From positions 1 through 31,193 of the forward strand of contig CAZXAX010000017.1 in NCBI GenBank assembly GCA_964638795.1: a DNA stretch of 31,193 bases, given 5' to 3'. The translations under genes and the position numbers were made by a program. Positions 1 through 7,453 of the stretch are shown in pieces; position 1 is the first letter of the stretch; each line of letters begins with the position of its first letter. The stretch is from CAIYHK01 sp964638795. GTDB taxonomy: Bacteria; Actinomycetota; Acidimicrobiia; Acidimicrobiales; Ilumatobacteraceae. A model generated the notes under the pieces. The model ran no database searches, was not told where the DNA came from, and worked only from the letters and a program-made list of their open reading frames with translations.

Positions 1-692
1 ATCGAATCAACAAATCCCTGCACCTGAGCCGGTGGGTTAGCTGCAATGCAAAGGTCTAGAGAGGCTTTCGCGCCTTCGGCATCTGAGAGATAGCGAAATT
101 GCACAATCCCGAGAAAGCAATGGGCGTCAGGGTATGTCGGGTCAATCTCAACTGCACGTTTCAGATCTTTGAATGCTTCAAGCAAAGTGGAGACACCTTG
201 TTCTCCCTCCATGTCGCGTGCAGAGAGTGCGCGGATCCAGCCCCGATACGTGAGAGCCTCAACGTTGTCTGGATCAAGATCCAACACCTGCGTGTAAAGA
301 GAGATGGCTTGCGCCGGATCGGAAAATCCAAGCTGACTCGCGCGGGCCAACAAATTTGCGTTGGACATCACAATGCCGCCACTCAAAGAATCTCCCGGCA
401 GGCGTTGGCCACTCTCGCGCGCCACAAACCAGCCGGCAGTGCTTGCGATTGCTAACACCAAGACCATGCCGATTGCGATCTTGCGTCGTGAACTCTGCGC
501 CACTGGCTTTGATCCAGTGCTGCCCTCAAGGAGTCGCTGCACCTCTGCTGCTCGCGCCACGTAACTGCTTCTCAGAGCTTCATAATCAGCATCTTCAACG
601 TCCTGCGCAACGCGCTCGCGATCAAGATCATCCAGAGAGCGCAACAGGAAGACAAGTTCCTCTTCGAGTGCAACTATCTCGGCCTCGGTCAC
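1..692 (-). CDS. ccmI: TPR-containing CcmI-like cytochrome c biogenesis protein (partial, C-terminus outside window)
   Basis: This frame opens at a GTG whose first bases overlap the ccmH stop (GTGA, 689-692) and stays open to the left edge, giving about 230 residues. The first ~55 residues are acidic and helical (VALEEELVFLLRSLDDLDRE), the kind of N-terminal coiled region seen in CcmI-like proteins. One membrane segment follows at about residues 73-90. After it come helices with TPR character, including a DPDNVEALTYRGW unit and a DPTYPDAHCFLGIVQF unit. In System I, CcmI binds the C-terminus of apocytochrome c and delivers it to the CcmF/CcmH ligase, and position as last gene of the ccm operon supports that role. 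Only one membrane segment is visible, whereas enterobacterial CcmI has two. A generic TPR protein cannot be excluded. The C-terminal end is not visible. Confidence 0.8.
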   Translation of the reverse strand, partial: MTEAEIVALEEELVFLLRSLDDLDRERVAQDVEDADYEALRSSYVARAAEVQRLLEGSTGSKPVAQSSRRKIAIGMVLVLAIASTAGWFVARESGQRLPGDSLSGGIVMSNANLLARASQLGFSDPAQAISLYTQVLDLDPDNVEALTYRGWIRALSARDMEGEQGVSTLLEAFKDLKRAVEIDPTYPDAHCFLGIVQFRYLSDAEGAKASLDLCIAANPPAQVQGFVDS

Positions 693-1174
693 TGTGCTTC
701 CTTGCGCAAATCGGCAACTATGGCCTCATCGTCGTCGGTCGCTACGAGTAGCGACTGTGAGCGCCAGCGTCGAAATGCCACAGCCAACCCAGCAATCGCT
801 GCCACAGCCACAGCCACAGGCAGCGCCCACACCAATGCATCGACACCGGTACTACGCGGAACCAGAAGCACATTGCCCCCAAAGGAATCTTCAAGGTAGG
901 CCACGATTTCATCGTCGCTGAGCTGACCCGTTCCAACCTGACGGGCAATTTCATTGCGAATCGATTCCGCAGATGATGCGCGCGACACATAGACGCTTTC
1001 GCCCTGGCAAGTTGGACACGCAATCCTTTTGCTAATCGCATCAATTCGATCCTGCTGAGTCTGTGGACCGTTCTCAGCTGCGATCCCAACTGCCAGCAAG
1101 ACAAAAGTTGCTAAAGCTAAAACCAGCCACCCAGGCCAGCGCTTGATGCTGTGATTCGCTGATTTGAGATTCAT
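689..1174 (-). CDS. ccmH: CcmH/CycL-type cytochrome c maturation thiol protein
   Basis: The protein has 161 residues. It has an N-terminal membrane anchor at about residues 13-32, then an extracytoplasmic three-helix domain carrying the redox motif CPTCQ, the family's (R)CxxCQ signature. The SDDEIVAYLEDSFGG stretch and a closing VLWALP-like stretch (LVWALPVAVAV) follow, with a second membrane segment and a short cytoplasmic tail. In System I, CcmH uses its CxxC pair to reduce or resolve the apocytochrome CxxCH thiols and works with CcmF in heme ligation. The ATG at 1174 overlaps the ccmG stop by four bases (ATGA), which supports both the start and translational coupling. Length fits the short single-domain CcmH; the TPR part found fused to CcmH in E. 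coli is a separate downstream gene here. Confidence 0.93.
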   Translation of the reverse strand: MNLKSANHSIKRWPGWLVLALATFVLLAVGIAAENGPQTQQDRIDAISKRIACPTCQGESVYVSRASSAESIRNEIARQVGTGQLSDDEIVAYLEDSFGGNVLLVPRSTGVDALVWALPVAVAVAAIAGLAVAFRRWRSQSLLVATDDDEAIVADLRKEAQ

Positions 1175-1737
1175 CCCGCACCGCTTGCTTGCAACCTGAA
1201 GTTGCTCATTGTCTCATTCAAGAAATCCGTGCTGATTTCACCGGTGATCCTCATACGGACAAACCCGTTGGGATCGACAATCCAGGTCTCGGGCACTTTT
1301 GCGACTCCAAATGCAACTGCAATTGTGCCGTTATCGTCTTTCACCTTCGGCCAGTCACCGCCGTTCTTGTCAAAGAACGCTTTCACTGCAGTATCTGAAT
1401 CGTCGTTGATAACCGTGTAGATCTCGGCTGGTTCATCTTGAGCTGATTCTGCTTCGGCAAACTTCACCAGCTCTGGATGTTCCCGCACGCATGGAACACA
1501 CGTCGAGTTAAAGAAATTGAGTATCACCCACGAGCCTTTGCGATACGAAAGGTTGAATTTCCCGCCACCAAGCAGCTCTGCTTCAACTATCGGCGCTGGC
1601 TTCCCAAGAAGATTTGATTCTGCAGATTCCTTTGCTCCGGAATGGGTAACAGCAAGGACAACCAGAAATGCAATGAGAATTGCCCCAACTCCCAATGCCA
1701 CGGCGCGAACTGGTCTACGAACTGATTGCTCAGACAC
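1171..1737 (-). CDS. ccmG: CcmG/DsbE thioredoxin-like protein
   Basis: This is a 188-residue membrane-anchored thioredoxin-fold protein. An N-terminal membrane segment (ALGVGAILIAFLVVLAV) is followed by a TlpA/CcmG domain with the redox centre STCVPC in NFFNSTCVPCVREHPEL and the conserved cis-proline region GVAKVPETWIVDPNG. CcmG is the extracytoplasmic reductant that keeps apocytochrome or CcmH thiols reduced for heme attachment. The frame can be opened further upstream, but those starts lie deep within ccmF. I chose the GTG at 1737 because a strong Shine-Dalgarno (GGGGAGG, 1744-1750) sits six bases upstream and the resulting protein begins just before the membrane anchor. It overlaps the ccmF stop by eight bases. 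A second GTG at 1743 is possible but lies directly against the Shine-Dalgarno. Confidence 0.92.
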   Translation of the reverse strand: MSEQSVRRPVRAVALGVGAILIAFLVVLAVTHSGAKESAESNLLGKPAPIVEAELLGGGKFNLSYRKGSWVILNFFNSTCVPCVREHPELVKFAEAESAQDEPAEIYTVINDDSDTAVKAFFDKNGGDWPKVKDDNGTIAVAFGVAKVPETWIVDPNGFVRMRITGEISTDFLNETMSNFRLQASGAG

Positions 1738-3715
1738 CCGCACCCTCCCCGATCGAGTCGGTTGCAGCAATCGGTGCAGAAGTCGGATCCGTTGGTCTGC
1801 GGCGGCGCCCAGGGAACGCAGCAAGTATGGTTCCGAGCCCCATCAGGAGCCCGCCGATCCAAAGCCAGATAATCAGTGGCTTGACGAATACTTTGATTCG
1901 CGCCTCGTTCTCAGAAGGCTTTACGGGTGGTTCGAGAGTGAGATACAGGTCTTTGGTCAAACTTGTTTTCACCGACGGCGTGCCGATGTTCATTCCCATG
2001 TTGGTGAATTTGTGGATTGCAGGAGCATAAGCCTGACCCCCATCGATGCTCACTAGAGCCTTGATTGAGGTGCTGCGATCGTCTTCGGTTTCCTCGAATC
2101 CCACGAGCTCGAATGTGTGTCCAGCAAAACTTGCGGCCTCACCCTTAACCAGTTTCAATTCCTGACTGTTTGTGAAACTATTTGAGGCAGTCAAACCAAC
2201 GGCGATCAAGATCACACCAATGTGCACGATCATTCCACCGTTGGCACGTCCGATTAATCCCCGGAGCCCTTGGCGTCGTGTAGCAATTGCTAACTGTCGC
2301 CCTGCAGAGCCAGCGGCAAATCCACCAAGACCAAAAGCCAGCAACGGCGCGAGACCAGTTGCTCCGAGCGCGACGCTCAAAGCAAGTGCCAGCACTCCAC
2401 ACACCGCTGGCCAAAAGAGTCGCTCACGAAGCACTTCTTCACTGGCTTTTCGCCAAGGCAAAATTGGCGCAACACTCATCAAAGTGAGCATCACAATTCC
2501 AATTGGTGTTGATAACCGGTCAAAGAATGGCTGGCCCACTACCAGGCGTCGATCCTGGAGAGCCTCGACAACCAACGGGAATACCGTTCCCAACAGCACA
2601 ACAAAAGCGAACACGCCAAAGAGCACATTGTTCGCCAGAAATGCACCCTCTCGCGAAAACGGTGAGTCAATGGTTCCAGGCGAGCGGAGGCGGTCACCTC
2701 GCCAACTAATGAGCCCAATTGAGACCAACACGATTACAGAGAAGAACGCAAGCAAATAAGGGCCTATGTTGCTCTCGGAAAACGCATGCACACTGTTAAG
2801 CACCCCGGATCGCGTTAGGAATGTGCCGAGAATGGTTAGCGAGAATGTTGCGATCAGCAATGAGAGATTCCAAACACGCAACATGCCACGGCGTTCCTGC
2901 ACCAGCACAGAGTGGATGTATGCGGTGCCTGTGAGCCAAGGCATGAAACTTGCGTTCTCAACTGGATCCCACGCCCATACGCCGCTCCAGCCCAACACTT
3001 CGTAACTCCACCAAGAGCCAAGAATGATCCCGAGGGTCAAAAATCCCCAAGCGAACAATGACCATCGCCGAGTTTCAAGCAACCAGCCTTCACCTACGCG
3101 TCCTGTTATCAATGCTGCAATTGCAAATGCGAATGGCACGGTCATGCCCACATAACCGAGGTAGAGAATCGGTGGGTGGAACAACACCAGTACATGGTTC
3201 TGCAGCAACGGATTCGGGCCCGGACCATCGGTTACACCAGCAGCTCCTCCTGCAAATGGATTTGCGGGCCCAAATGAAAGCACAAAGAAAAATGCCAGCA
3301 CGATGAACATCACAGCGAGCGCCCATGTAACGAGCTGATCATCACGACGCTGACGAAACTTCCATGCAATGGCACCTGTGAAGCCAGCCAAGATCAGCAC
3401 CCACATCAGAATCGAACCCTCGAGCGCACTCCACGCGGCCGTGAAGTTATATAAAGCAGGAGTCGAACGCGAGCCGACTTTTTGCACGTATGCGAGCGAG
3501 AAGTCCCGAGTTATCAGGGCGTATTCCATAAATGTAAATGCCGCAACTGATGCGGCGACTGCACCAAAAGCAAAACGTGGCGCCAAGCGCGACACGTTCA
3601 AGTCATTGCGCTTGGCACCGATAATGCATGCCAATGCTCCGAATACAGAGCAAACAACACCAACTAAAAGTGCGGCCCGCCCCAGTGGGCCACTCAAGCC
3701 CTCAGCTGCGAACAC
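1730..3715 (-). CDS. ccmF: CcmF cytochrome c heme ligase subunit
   Basis: This 661-residue polytopic membrane protein belongs to the heme-handling family. The WWD domain is clear at about residues 233-261 (GSWWSYEVLGWSGVWAWDP). Candidate heme-ligand histidines are present in NHVLVLFHPPILYLGY (about 173-188) and in the LTRSGVLNSVHAF segment. A long extracytoplasmic loop near the C-terminus precedes the last membrane segment (IIWLWIGGLLMGLGTIL), as in other CcmF proteins. Length is normal for the family (about 650). CcmF accepts heme from holo-CcmE and, with CcmH and CcmI, forms the thioether bonds on apocytochrome c. The GTG start at 3715 overlaps ccmE by 22 bases and has a GAGGA Shine-Dalgarno three bases upstream. 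Confidence 0.97.
   Translation of the reverse strand: MFAAEGLSGPLGRAALLVGVVCSVFGALACIIGAKRNDLNVSRLAPRFAFGAVAASVAAFTFMEYALITRDFSLAYVQKVGSRSTPALYNFTAAWSALEGSILMWVLILAGFTGAIAWKFRQRRDDQLVTWALAVMFIVLAFFFVLSFGPANPFAGGAAGVTDGPGPNPLLQNHVLVLFHPPILYLGYVGMTVPFAFAIAALITGRVGEGWLLETRRWSLFAWGFLTLGIILGSWWSYEVLGWSGVWAWDPVENASFMPWLTGTAYIHSVLVQERRGMLRVWNLSLLIATFSLTILGTFLTRSGVLNSVHAFSESNIGPYLLAFFSVIVLVSIGLISWRGDRLRSPGTIDSPFSREGAFLANNVLFGVFAFVVLLGTVFPLVVEALQDRRLVVGQPFFDRLSTPIGIVMLTLMSVAPILPWRKASEEVLRERLFWPAVCGVLALALSVALGATGLAPLLAFGLGGFAAGSAGRQLAIATRRQGLRGLIGRANGGMIVHIGVILIAVGLTASNSFTNSQELKLVKGEAASFAGHTFELVGFEETEDDRSTSIKALVSIDGGQAYAPAIHKFTNMGMNIGTPSVKTSLTKDLYLTLEPPVKPSENEARIKVFVKPLIIWLWIGGLLMGLGTILAAFPGRRRRPTDPTSAPIAATDSIGEGAGV
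1744..1750 (-). promoter_or_regulatory. Shine-Dalgarno for ccmG
   Basis: On the minus strand the bases read GGGGAGG, a near-perfect anti-16S match, six bases before the GTG at 1737. It lies inside the 3' end of ccmF and decides between two GTG candidates (1743 and 1737) in favour of the downstream one. Confidence 0.65.
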
Positions 3716-4170
3716 TGTTCCTCGGCTTCTTCAATGCGATCCTTGTTTTCGGCTTTGTACTCATTTGAGTGCTTGACTTCAACACGATCACCGTAGAAAA
3801 CGCCCTCTTTGAGTTCGCCATGAACAACAACCGGTACACATTCGTCAAAGATGCCGCCGGGTTCGCCCTCGTACTCAACTGGGACGGTTTCTTCGTTGAA
3901 GCTGATTGAGAATTTTGTGAATACGCCGTCAGAATTGACGCTTTGTGCATCGACGATGCCTTGAATTCGCAGTCGGCGACCTGATTCGCAACCACTGCGC
4001 TGATCTATCTCATCAACATTGCAGTAATAGTCAATTGCTGAGGACAAGAATTGGGTGACGATCACACCGCCCACTCCTAAAACCAAAACTAAAACCAGCA
4101 CTGCTCCCCAGCGTCTACGTGGACGCGAAATTGAAGCCGACTCCGAATTGGTGCGTGGTGTTAGGTCCAA
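3694..4170 (-). CDS. ccmE: CcmE periplasmic-type heme chaperone
   Basis: The protein has 158 residues: an Arg-rich cytoplasmic start (RPRRRW), one membrane segment (VLVLVLVLGVGGVIVTQFL) and an OB-fold domain. The canonical heme-attachment motif HxxxY is present as KHSNEY, aligning with H130/Y134 of E. coli CcmE. CcmE covalently binds heme from the CcmABCD exporter and hands it to CcmF. The start is most likely the TTG at 4170, which overlaps the last ten bases of ccmD and has an AGGA-type Shine-Dalgarno upstream; the next in-frame candidate (a GTG) lies inside the membrane segment. Four cysteines outside the heme motif (YYCNV, SGCES, DECVP, EQCSQ) are unusual for the family and could form disulfides. 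The acidic C-terminal tail is shorter than in enterobacteria. Confidence 0.94.
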   Translation of the reverse strand: MDLTPRTNSESASISRPRRRWGAVLVLVLVLGVGGVIVTQFLSSAIDYYCNVDEIDQRSGCESGRRLRIQGIVDAQSVNSDGVFTKFSISFNEETVPVEYEGEPGGIFDECVPVVVHGELKEGVFYGDRVEVKHSNEYKAENKDRIEEAEEQCSQLRA

Positions 4171-4295
4171 GGTTTGTCCTTTGGATCAATCTGCTTATCC
4201 AACTTGCGTGCGCGCCGAAGAAATGAAAACGCCAGCCACGCGGCACCACCAAGACTCAGCACATAACTAGCTGCAATAAAGCCGAGGTCATCCAT
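4161..4295 (-). CDS. ccmD: CcmD small membrane subunit of the heme exporter (44 aa)
   Basis: This very short frame between ccmC and ccmE encodes 44 residues: an N-terminal MDDLGFIAASYVLSL start, a single membrane segment up to LAFSFL, then a basic RRARKLDKQ stretch and a polar tail. That is the usual plan of CcmD: one transmembrane helix, cytoplasmic C-terminus with positive charges, and low sequence conservation. CcmD is needed to release holo-CcmE from the CcmABC complex. The ATG at 4295 overlaps the ccmC stop by one base (TGATG), and its stop lies inside the start of ccmE, so it sits exactly where ccmD sits in classical ccm operons. Identification rests on size, topology and position. Confidence 0.82.
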   Translation of the reverse strand: MDDLGFIAASYVLSLGGAAWLAFSFLRRARKLDKQIDPKDKPWT

Positions 4296-5056
4296 CAGAC
4301 TGCCTGCCCTTCGCGACGACGTGCTTCCAATGCCGTATCAAGACCGCGGGATTCAATTGCATCCTCCATTGCGATGACACGCTGGCGATGCACTACGAGC
4401 CAAACAAACATCAAGGTGAAGGTGACCACGCCCCAAAAGAGGGTGAACAGCATCAGCCCATCCATCTTCACGTCGCCCGCGCGCAACACGGTTGGTTCTT
4501 GGTGTAACGACGCCCAAATTCGCACGCTGAAGTGCACCAACGGGATTTCCAGTACTGCAAGCAGAGCAACAATTGCCGATCGTTTCGCGCGTTGGTCGTG
4601 GGTGCCACCAAGGCGGCGCACTGCTAGATACCCGATATAAGTGACAAACAAGAATGCGGTGGTTGTAAGGCGCGCATCCCACTCCCAGAACACACCCCAG
4701 GTGAGGCGCCCCCAGAGACTTCCGGTGATCAGAGTGAGCGCCATGTAGAGCACGCCAATTTCCGCAGATGCACCAGCAATGCGGTCCCAGCTAATTGAGT
4801 GGGCACTGCGGAATAGATACATCGCCGAGGCAAAGGCCGTTACTACAAATGCGAGATACGCAATCCATGCCGTTGGAACATGCACGTACATGATCCGTAC
4901 AGAATCACCTTGATTTTGATCCGCAGGAGTTGAAACCAATCCGAGAAGCAACAACAAGGCGACCCCCGCCAAGGTAACGCCACCCAGGTACTTCGTGAAA
5001 CGAGTTCCGGTGGGGGGTGTTGCGGCGACGCCGTCGGCCGCAGCCATGGTTGACAT
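4295..5056 (-). CDS. ccmC: CcmC heme transporter/CcmE heme-loading protein
   Basis: The protein has 253 residues with about six membrane segments. It carries the WWD-family motif between two segments (GSLWGRLTWGVFWEWDARL, about residues 112-130). Histidines that fit the two axial heme ligands of E. coli CcmC are present at H59 (IMYVHVP) and H185 (ASLHQEP). CcmC presents heme to CcmE and is essential for making holo-CcmE. The start is the ATG at 5056; a second ATG nine bases downstream (5047) is nearly as good because an AGAGGA Shine-Dalgarno lies directly before the first ATG. The gap to ccmB is 12 bases. The extended N-terminal polar segment (about 20 residues) before the first helix is not diagnostic. 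Confidence 0.95.
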   Translation of the reverse strand: MSTMAAADGVAATPPTGTRFTKYLGGVTLAGVALLLLLGLVSTPADQNQGDSVRIMYVHVPTAWIAYLAFVVTAFASAMYLFRSAHSISWDRIAGASAEIGVLYMALTLITGSLWGRLTWGVFWEWDARLTTTAFLFVTYIGYLAVRRLGGTHDQRAKRSAIVALLAVLEIPLVHFSVRIWASLHQEPTVLRAGDVKMDGLMLFTLFWGVVTFTLMFVWLVVHRQRVIAMEDAIESRGLDTALEARRREGQAV

Positions 5057-5068
5057 TCCTCTATCTTC

Positions 5069-5755
5069 CTACTCTTCGACCAATGCTGGAAATGCAAACA
5101 AGCCGACCACAGCAAACGCAATGGCGGTGAAGCCGAGTAGTCCTGTCCATGGCCATCCTTCACTCACTTTCCTACCACCAACACCCAGGGCTGATTCGGT
5201 CGCCCTGGTAGCTGCAATCACCACCGGTGCAACCACAGGAAGGATTAGAAGCGGCAACAAAGTCTCACGACCTTTTGCCTTGGCAGCCAACCCGCCATAT
5301 GTCACACCGATCAATCCAAGTGTTGCTGCGGCCAGCACCGTGGTCACCACAAGCAACCCCAAACCCGCTGCGGGTGGTTCAACGCGAAACAGGATTACGG
5401 CCAAGAAAAACAGCACCGCATCCAATGCGAGAAGTTGCACGATGAGAGCTCCGGACTTCCCGATAAAAACTCCACGCATGTCTGCACCTGCCACGCGGAG
5501 AGCGTCTAGTGCCCCATCTGCTGTTTCCAAATCAAAAGATCTCTGGGTGACCAATAGCATCGAGAAAAGTGTGGTCATCCAAACCAGCCCTGACGAAACG
5601 CGAGCAAGAGTGGAATCACTGTCGATTGCAAATGCGAATAGAAGCAAAACAACCCCAGCAAATGGCAACACCTGATTCGTAACGACTCGACTGCGAAATT
5701 CTGTTCGCAGATCTTTCGTTGCAACCGCCTTAGCAAGGGCCATCACGGCATTCAT
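5069..5755 (-). CDS. ccmB: CcmB heme exporter permease
   Basis: This 228-residue membrane protein has about six predicted helices. It starts MNAVMALAKAVATKDLRTEFR, close to the KDLRxExR N-terminus typical of CcmB. The following region (SGLVWMTTLFSMLLVTQRSFDLE) and the glycine-rich VTYGGLAAKAKGRETLLPLLILPV segment match the family plan. CcmB pairs with the ATPase CcmA and with CcmC/CcmD in the complex that releases holo-CcmE. I chose the ATG at 5755 because it overlaps the ccmA stop by four bases (ATGA) and puts the conserved N-terminus in place. A GTG 18 bases further upstream would add only six residues of ccmA overlap. Confidence 0.92.
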   Translation of the reverse strand: MNAVMALAKAVATKDLRTEFRSRVVTNQVLPFAGVVLLLFAFAIDSDSTLARVSSGLVWMTTLFSMLLVTQRSFDLETADGALDALRVAGADMRGVFIGKSGALIVQLLALDAVLFFLAVILFRVEPPAAGLGLLVVTTVLAAATLGLIGVTYGGLAAKAKGRETLLPLLILPVVAPVVIAATRATESALGVGGRKVSEGWPWTGLLGFTAIAFAVVGLFAFPALVEE

Positions 5756-6399
5756 CTTGAGACCTCGTGGCACATTCCACCAACGACACTGACTACACGT
5801 GTGGCAAGTGACCCAGCTCGCTCCAACTCGTGCGAGGCAACAATGACGGTGGCGCCAGCTTCAGATGCAGATCGCAAAACAGCATCTAATTCATCACGGC
5901 CTGCCGCGTCTAAGCCAGCATGTGGTTCGTCAAGTAGCCACAGTTCGGCGCGGCGCACAACGAGTCCGGCAAGTGCCGTGCGACGGCGCTGACCGGTTGA
6001 AAGCTTTGCAACTTGTGTTGTCCGCAAACGACCATCGAGTCCCATTCGATTTATCGCATGTTCAACTTCGCTCAACGTTGCACCGACAAGTGCGCCCCAA
6101 AACCGCACATTCTCTTCAACAGTGAGATCGGTATATAAGCCATTGTTATGACCCAAGAGACCCACACGCGGTCGTACCAGAGCACGGTCTTTGGTGATGT
6201 CGACACCGAGTACATGAGCGTCACCTCGCACCACGGGGAGCAAACCGGCGCATACTCGCAAGAGTGTTGTTTTCCCTGCGCCGTTTGGGCCCTGCAACAA
6301 CATGACATCGCCACGATTCACAGTGAGATCGGCGCCGGCAAGTGCTGGAAAATCACCCAACACTGCAACAGCACCACGGAGTGCAACAACAGACTGCAT
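5752..6399 (-). CDS. ccmA: CcmA ABC transporter ATPase of the heme exporter
   Basis: This 215-residue ABC ATPase shows Walker A GPNGAGKT (37-44), the signature LSTGQRRR (133-140), Walker B LWLLDE (153-158) and the H-loop region VIVASHELE. The short length and the LLGHNNGLYTDLTVEENVRFW segment are typical of CcmA. With CcmB it uses ATP to release holo-CcmE from CcmC. It is the first gene of the ccm operon. The frame continues upstream, but the ATG at 6399 puts the conserved core at the usual distance; no good Shine-Dalgarno is visible before it, so the mRNA may be leaderless or nearly so. The candidate 5' end faces the divergent sortase gene. Confidence 0.93.
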   Translation of the reverse strand: MQSVVALRGAVAVLGDFPALAGADLTVNRGDVMLLQGPNGAGKTTLLRVCAGLLPVVRGDAHVLGVDITKDRALVRPRVGLLGHNNGLYTDLTVEENVRFWGALVGATLSEVEHAINRMGLDGRLRTTQVAKLSTGQRRRTALAGLVVRRAELWLLDEPHAGLDAAGRDELDAVLRSASEAGATVIVASHELERAGSLATRVVSVVGGMCHEVSR

Positions 6400-6451
6400 G
6401 GGCAGGTTCAACGCTACCCAAACAACACGCCGACCTAATAGCGTGCAAGGC

Positions 6452-7441
6452 GTGGATTCCCCCATCGATGAAGTTGCCCCACCGATTAAACGCTGGTCAC
6501 GGCCGATAAAGGTCGATTGGCGCCGCATAATCGGCGGCATTGGAATCACCCTCATCGTTTCGGGCCTGTTGTTGCTTGGGTTGATCGCCTATCAACTCTG
6601 GGGTACCGGAATTCAGACCCGAGAGGCCCAACGCACCCTCGCCAATGAATTCAATTCACTTGTTGCTTCTACTTCGACAACCACAACCGTGCCTTCAACC
6701 TCAACAACCGAGCCCAAAGAAATTGTGATTCCAGATCCTGAAGAAGGAGACGTAATCGCTTACCTATCCATCGAGAAAATGAATCTTGATGTTTATGTGG
6801 TTGAGGGTGTCCGTTACCGCGATCTAAAGATTGGGCCCGGCCACTATCCGACTACTCCAATGATCGGCACACTGGGCAATGCAGCCGTTGCCGGACACCG
6901 CAGCACATACGACGCTCCATTTGGAGACATTGAGAAGTTGGAAGTCGGTGACAAAATTGAGGTTGAAACCACGTACGGGCACTTCACTTACAGAGTGACT
7001 GGTTATGAGATTGTCGAACCAACAAGCGTTGAGGTCATTGCCAACCCGACACCCGACGTAGCAACACTCACACTGACAACTTGCCATCCCAAATTCAGTT
7101 CGGACAAGCGTTACATCGTTTATTCAAAACTGGTCAAAGAGAAGTCTCCACCCGTGAAGATCAAGACCGAGTCAGGTGATGAGCCAACTGTTGCACCAAC
7201 AAACTCCGAAGAAGCCTTTGCCGAAGGATGGTGGCACGATTCAGCGGCGTGGCCACACGTAATTGGTTGGACTCTGTCACTTTTGGCAATTGTTGCGCTG
7301 GTCTTGGGTCTTCGTAGGCGCTACTCGACGCGGTTCAAGCACACCACTCTCGCCGCTGTTGGTGGCCTAGTTGTTCCATTCCTCATTTGTCTCTACTTCT
7401 TCTACGAAAACCTCTCACGGTTGTTGCCGACAAACCTTTAG
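6452..7441 (+). CDS. Class-E-like sortase with Thr-rich linker and two C-terminal membrane segments
   Basis: The protein has 329 residues from the GTG at 6452. Features in order are a basic cytoplasmic start, a membrane segment (IGITLIVSGLLLLGLIAY), a Ser/Thr-rich linker (STSTTTTVPSTSTTEPKE) and a sortase domain. Its catalytic triad is His149 (AGHRSTYD), Cys211 (LTTCHPKFSS) and Arg220 (DKR). The TLTTCHP signature is typical of actinobacterial class E enzymes, transpeptidases that join sorted proteins to the cell wall. Two more membrane segments follow at the C-terminus (VIGWTLSLLAIVALVLGL and AAVGGLVVPFLICLYFFY), which most class E sortases lack. An ATG at 6398 would give 347 residues but would overlap the ccmA start on the other strand. 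No LPxTG-type substrate is seen nearby. Confidence 0.88.
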   Translation: MDSPIDEVAPPIKRWSRPIKVDWRRIIGGIGITLIVSGLLLLGLIAYQLWGTGIQTREAQRTLANEFNSLVASTSTTTTVPSTSTTEPKEIVIPDPEEGDVIAYLSIEKMNLDVYVVEGVRYRDLKIGPGHYPTTPMIGTLGNAAVAGHRSTYDAPFGDIEKLEVGDKIEVETTYGHFTYRVTGYEIVEPTSVEVIANPTPDVATLTLTTCHPKFSSDKRYIVYSKLVKEKSPPVKIKTESGDEPTVAPTNSEEAFAEGWWHDSAAWPHVIGWTLSLLAIVALVLGLRRRYSTRFKHTTLAAVGGLVVPFLICLYFFYENLSRLLPTNL

Positions 7442-7453
7442 GCGCAATACTTA

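Noticed and set aside
2172..2759. A 195-codon open frame on the plus strand opposite ccmF
   Set aside because: Composition (Ser/Thr/Pro/Arg-rich) is that of an antisense shadow of a membrane protein gene, and ccmF is unmistakable.
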